From DASWIG01 sp036397835 (GTDB taxonomy: Bacteria > Acidobacteriota > Thermoanaerobaculia > Multivoradales > J023): a stretch of DNA of 22,548 nucleotides. The notes under the pieces are model-generated. The model saw nothing but the letters and a program-made list of their open reading frames with translations. It did no database searches and was not told the DNA's origin. Location of the stretch: contig DASWIG010000277.1 in the NCBI GenBank assembly GCA_036397835.1, positions 1 to 22,548 on the forward strand, given 5' to 3'. Shown one piece after another: positions 20,035 through 22,548 of the stretch (positions are counted from its first letter, which is position 1; every line of letters starts with the position of its first letter). The translations under genes were made by a program, and so were the position numbers.

Positions 20035-21414
20035 ATGGCGATCAGCGTCTTCGACCTCTTCACGATCGGCATCGGCCCGTCGAGCTCGCACACGGTGGGG
20101 CCGATGCGCGCGGCCCGCCGTTTCGTCACCCGCGTCGACGCGGCCGGCAAGCTGGCCGACGTCCGGCGCCTCGAGTGCGAGCTCTTCGGCTCCCTGGCGA
20201 TGACGGGCAAGGGCCACGGCACCGACCGTGCCGTGCTCATGGGACTCGAGGGCGAGGAGCCCGAGACGATCGACCCGCCGTCGGTCGAGGGGCGGGTGGC
20301 GGCGATCCGCGAGCGCCGGCAGATCAGCCTCCTCGGCAAGACGCCGATCGCCTTCGACCCCGAGAACGACCTGCTGTTCCGGCGGCGCGAGTCGCTGCCC
20401 TACCACCCGAACGGCATGCGCTTCTCGGCCTTCGACGCCGCCGGCGGGCTCCTCGAGCAGCGGGTCTACTACTCGGTGGGCGGCGGTTTCGTGGTCAACG
20501 ACGGCGTCGCCTCGGCAGACCTCTTGGTGGCCGACGCCACGCGGCTCCCGCACCCGTTCAGGTCCGGCAACCAGTTGCTCGAGATCTGCGCCGAGCACGG
20601 CCTCGAGATCTGGCAGGTGATGATGAGGAACGAGGAGGCGTGGCGCGACGAGGCCGAGATCCGGCGCCGGCTGCTCGCCATCGCCGCCGCGATGCTGGCG
20701 TCGATTGAGGCGGGCTGCCGCAACGACGGGATCCTGCCCGGCGGCCTCAAGGTCAAACGCCGCGCGCCGCGCCTTTACCGCGAGCTCATGGAGCGGCCCG
20801 AGGACTCGCTCAAGGACCCGCTGACCACCCTCGACTGGATCGGCCTCTTCGCCATGGCGGTCAACGAGGAGAACGCCGCCGGGGGACGGGTGGTGACGGC
20901 CCCCACCAACGGCGCCGCCGGCATCGTGCCGGCGGTGCTCGAGTACTACCGCCGCTTCGTGCCGGGCGCGAGCGACGACGGCGTGGTGAAGTTCCTGCTC
21001 ACCGCCGGCGCCATCGGCCTCCTCTTCAAGGAGAACGCCTCGATCTCGGGCGCCGAGGTCGGCTGCCAGGGCGAGGTGGGCGTGGCCTGCTCGATGGCGG
21101 CGGGGGGGTTGACGGCGGTCGTCGGCGGGCCGCCGGGGCAGGTGGAGAACGCCGCCGAGATCGGCATGGAGCACAACCTGGGGCTCACCTGCGACCCGGT
21201 GGGCGGCCTGGTGCAGATCCCCTGCATCGAGCGCAACGCCATGGGCGCCGTCAAGGCGATCGAGGCGTCGCGCCTGGCGCGACGCGGCGACGGCAGCCAC
21301 AAGGTCTCGCTCGACAAGGTCATCAAGACCATGCGTCAGACCGGCATGGACATGAAGACGAAATACAAGGAAACCTCGCGCGGCGGCCTGGCGATCAACG
21401 TCATCGAGTGCTGA
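20035..21414 (+). CDS. sdaA: L-serine ammonia-lyase, iron-sulfur-dependent, single chain
   Basis: 459 residues. Converts L-serine to pyruvate and ammonia with a [4Fe-4S] cluster. The N-terminal beta domain begins ISVFDLFTIGIGPSSSHTVGP. The catalytic domain carries the cluster cysteines C344 (GCQGEVG), C386 (LTCDPVGG) and C397 (QIPCIERN), plus the TAPTNGAAGIVPAV motif. The final residue is a cysteine (C459). This matches the type 2 enzymes such as that of Legionella pneumophila, in which the C-terminal cysteine caps the cluster in the resting state. Length is normal and no damage is seen. The ribosome site before ATG 20035 is weak, suggesting coupling to the upstream gene. The stop overlaps the phoD-like remnant's possible GTG start at 21408. 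Confidence 0.95.
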   Translation: MAISVFDLFTIGIGPSSSHTVGPMRAARRFVTRVDAAGKLADVRRLECELFGSLAMTGKGHGTDRAVLMGLEGEEPETIDPPSVEGRVAAIRERRQISLLGKTPIAFDPENDLLFRRRESLPYHPNGMRFSAFDAAGGLLEQRVYYSVGGGFVVNDGVASADLLVADATRLPHPFRSGNQLLEICAEHGLEIWQVMMRNEEAWRDEAEIRRRLLAIAAAMLASIEAGCRNDGILPGGLKVKRRAPRLYRELMERPEDSLKDPLTTLDWIGLFAMAVNEENAAGGRVVTAPTNGAAGIVPAVLEYYRRFVPGASDDGVVKFLLTAGAIGLLFKENASISGAEVGCQGEVGVACSMAAGGLTAVVGGPPGQVENAAEIGMEHNLGLTCDPVGGLVQIPCIERNAMGAVKAIEASRLARRGDGSHKVSLDKVIKTMRQTGMDMKTKYKETSRGGLAINVIEC

Positions 21415-21910
21415 GAACCGTGAAGAAGACGCTGCTGACGTTCTCGCTCGCCTCGCTGTTGGCCGCCTGCGGCGCGGGCGTCTCTGACGTGCGCTTCGAC
21501 CACGGCGTGGCCAGCGGCGATCCCCTCGCCGACGCCGTCATCCTGTGGACTCGCGTCACGCCCGTGGACGCCGGCGACCCGCGTCCGGTGCCGTGGTCTG
21601 GGAGGTCGCCGAGGACGACGCCTTCGCCGCCGTCGTGCGCGAGGGCGAGGCCGTCACCGACGGCGCCGCCGACTACACCGTGAAGGTCGACGCCGGCGGC
21701 CTGGCGCCGGGACGCACTTACTTCTACCGCTTCCGCGTCGGCGCCGCGGTCTCGCCGGTGGGCCGCACGCGCACCTTGCCCGTGGGACCGGTCGAGCGCC
21801 TGGGCCTGGCCGTGGTCTCGTGCAGCAACTACCCGGCGGGCTACTTCAACGTCTACCGGGCGATCGCCGGGCGCGGCGACGGTCGGCTGGCCGAGGTGCC
21901 GTGCTCATAG
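21408..21910 (+). pseudogene. Frameshifted and truncated PhoD-like alkaline phosphatase
   Basis: The first frame (GTG 21408 or 21420) encodes a lipoprotein signal ending in LLAAC, then VRFDHGVASGDPLADAVILWTRVTP, the typical N-terminus of PhoD-family phosphatases. Near 21587 the homology moves to the next frame (GAVVWEVAEDD..., GRTYFYRFRVG, VSCSNYPAGYFNVYRAIA), indicating loss of one base. The homology ends near 21890, followed by a stop at 21908-21910. The metallophosphatase domain of the roughly 500-residue family is missing, so the gene is inactive. Confidence 0.85.
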
Positions 21911-21977
21911 CGGGGTGGGGCTGGCGTGGGACGCGGCGTCCGGAGCCGCGGACCGTCCGCCGTCCTCCGGCTTTCGG

Positions 21978-21983
21978 TATGAT
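21978..21983 (+). promoter_or_regulatory. -10 element of the PilZ gene
   Basis: TATGAT (21978-21983) lies 27 bases before the ATG at 22011; a GAGGAGAG ribosome site sits between them. The roughly 60 bases between the phoD remnant and this promoter hold nothing recognisable. Confidence 0.5.
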
Positions 21984-22010
21984 GCGGCGCGTCTCCTCGA
22001 GGAGAGCGCG

Positions 22011-22548
22011 ATGGACCGCCGAGAGGACTCCCGCTACCCGCGCCGCATCCAGGTCCGGTTCTGGACCGGCGGCATCCGGAAGCCGTCGCTCGGCTACACC
22101 ATGAACGTGTCGAGCTCCGGCATGTACATCACCACCAACCGCGTGCTCCCCAGGGGGACGCGGCTGCGCGTCGAGCTGAGCTCGGGCGACGGCTCCGGCC
22201 TCATGGTCGAGGCGGTGGTGGCGCGCTCGGACCGTCCGCTCGTCCAGCAGGCCCTGAACACCATGGGCGTGCGCTTCCTGACGCCGCGCGAGCTCGTCTC
22301 CGAGCTCGTCCCGGAGATCGCCGCGACGCCGCCGCAGACGCCGTCGCGTTCGCCCGAGGGCGTCTACCGCCTGGCCTTCGCCGACCACGCGCACTTCCTG
22401 GCGGCCTACCGCCGCGACCTGTCCACCGGCGCTCTCTTCGTGCCCACGGAGGAGCCGGCGCCGCTCCACGCGGACGTCACCGTGGAGATCTCCGTCCCCG
22501 AGGCCGCTCCCATACGGCTCGAAGGACGGGTCGTCCACCGCTTCGAGC
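22011..22548 (+). CDS. PilZ-domain protein (3' end outside window)
   Basis: 179 codons are visible. The N-terminal PilZ domain has both c-di-GMP-binding motifs: R4xxxR8 in RREDSRYPRR and N32xSxxG37 in NVSSSGMYI. After a proline-rich linker (about 107-117), a second PilZ-like domain begins (about 119 on: VYRLAFADHAHFLAAYRRDLSTGALFVPTEE split by normal turns). It resembles the PilZ type common in Myxococcota and lacks RxxxR. The protein likely binds cyclic di-GMP through the first domain; its effector role cannot be told from this part. Confidence 0.9.
   Translation, partial: MDRREDSRYPRRIQVRFWTGGIRKPSLGYTMNVSSSGMYITTNRVLPRGTRLRVELSSGDGSGLMVEAVVARSDRPLVQQALNTMGVRFLTPRELVSELVPEIAATPPQTPSRSPEGVYRLAFADHAHFLAAYRRDLSTGALFVPTEEPAPLHADVTVEISVPEAAPIRLEGRVVHRFE

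Noticed and set aside
21105..21120. G7 run in the serine ammonia-lyase gene considered as a third copy of the G-rich repeat
   Set aside because: It lacks the ATC and second G run and encodes the conserved AAGGL of the enzyme family.
21940..21970. GC-rich inverted repeats before the PilZ gene considered as an operator or terminator
   Set aside because: The stems are only about 5 bp and not distinctive at this GC content.

Overview
This is a GC-rich bacterial chromosome segment with long spurious antisense reading frames. It is most likely from an Acidobacteriota of the Thermoanaerobaculia type. That guess rests on the large secreted VPS10/BNR-repeat protein, the PilZ, REC and histidine-kinase proteins, the many toxin-antitoxin pairs and the TGnTAnnnT-type promoters. 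It is inferred from gene content, not from a marker gene.

Left part (1-3615): a two-gene signalling operon on the minus strand. A REC-GAF-PAS-PAS-histidine kinase is followed, with a 4-base TTGA overlap, by a REC-SpoIIE phosphatase that runs off the left edge. Positions 3616-12230 form an accessory, defence-like block. It holds a Uma2-type PDDEXK nuclease, an antitoxin/PIN toxin pair, a decayed copy of the Uma2 3' end, a truncated P-loop ATPase, an unusual S1-S1-REC-GAF-histidine kinase fusion (minus strand), an ankyrin protein, a DUF433/DUF5615 toxin-antitoxin pair, and a TIR-NB-ARC-TPR (STAND/NLR-like) protein. The TPR array of the last protein is almost identical at DNA level apart from a few hypervariable codons.

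Positions 12231-12602 are non-coding and carry two compact hairpins and a 189-bp REPIN-like palindromic element. A secreted 1107-residue VPS10/sortilin-type protein follows (12603-15926). Next comes a visibly AT-richer, probably imported gene (16215-18662) for a secreted copper-radical oxidase of the galactose/glyoxal oxidase type, behind a structured leader with 47-bp tandem repeats. Downstream lies a second, decayed copy of the VPS10 gene's 3' region. It is fused end to end with a truncated RES-domain toxin whose Xre/MbcA/ParS-like antitoxin is intact.

Right part: a GlsB/YeaQ small membrane protein, an iron-sulfur L-serine ammonia-lyase, a frameshifted and truncated PhoD-like phosphatase, and the start of a PilZ protein.

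The most striking large-scale pattern occurs twice. Cargo genes (VapBC-type pair; copper oxidase) sit between an intact gene and a second, degraded copy of that gene's 3' region. In each case the remnant starts within about 6 bases of the cargo's stop codon and faces a convergent gene that has lost its 3' end. Other notable items are the RNA-binding S1/histidine kinase fusion, the diversified TPR array of the TIR-STAND protein, a 28-base G-rich sequence shared (27 of 28) by two unrelated genes in different frames, and an identical 12-base promoter core in front of both histidine kinase genes. No tRNA, rRNA or CRISPR array was seen.
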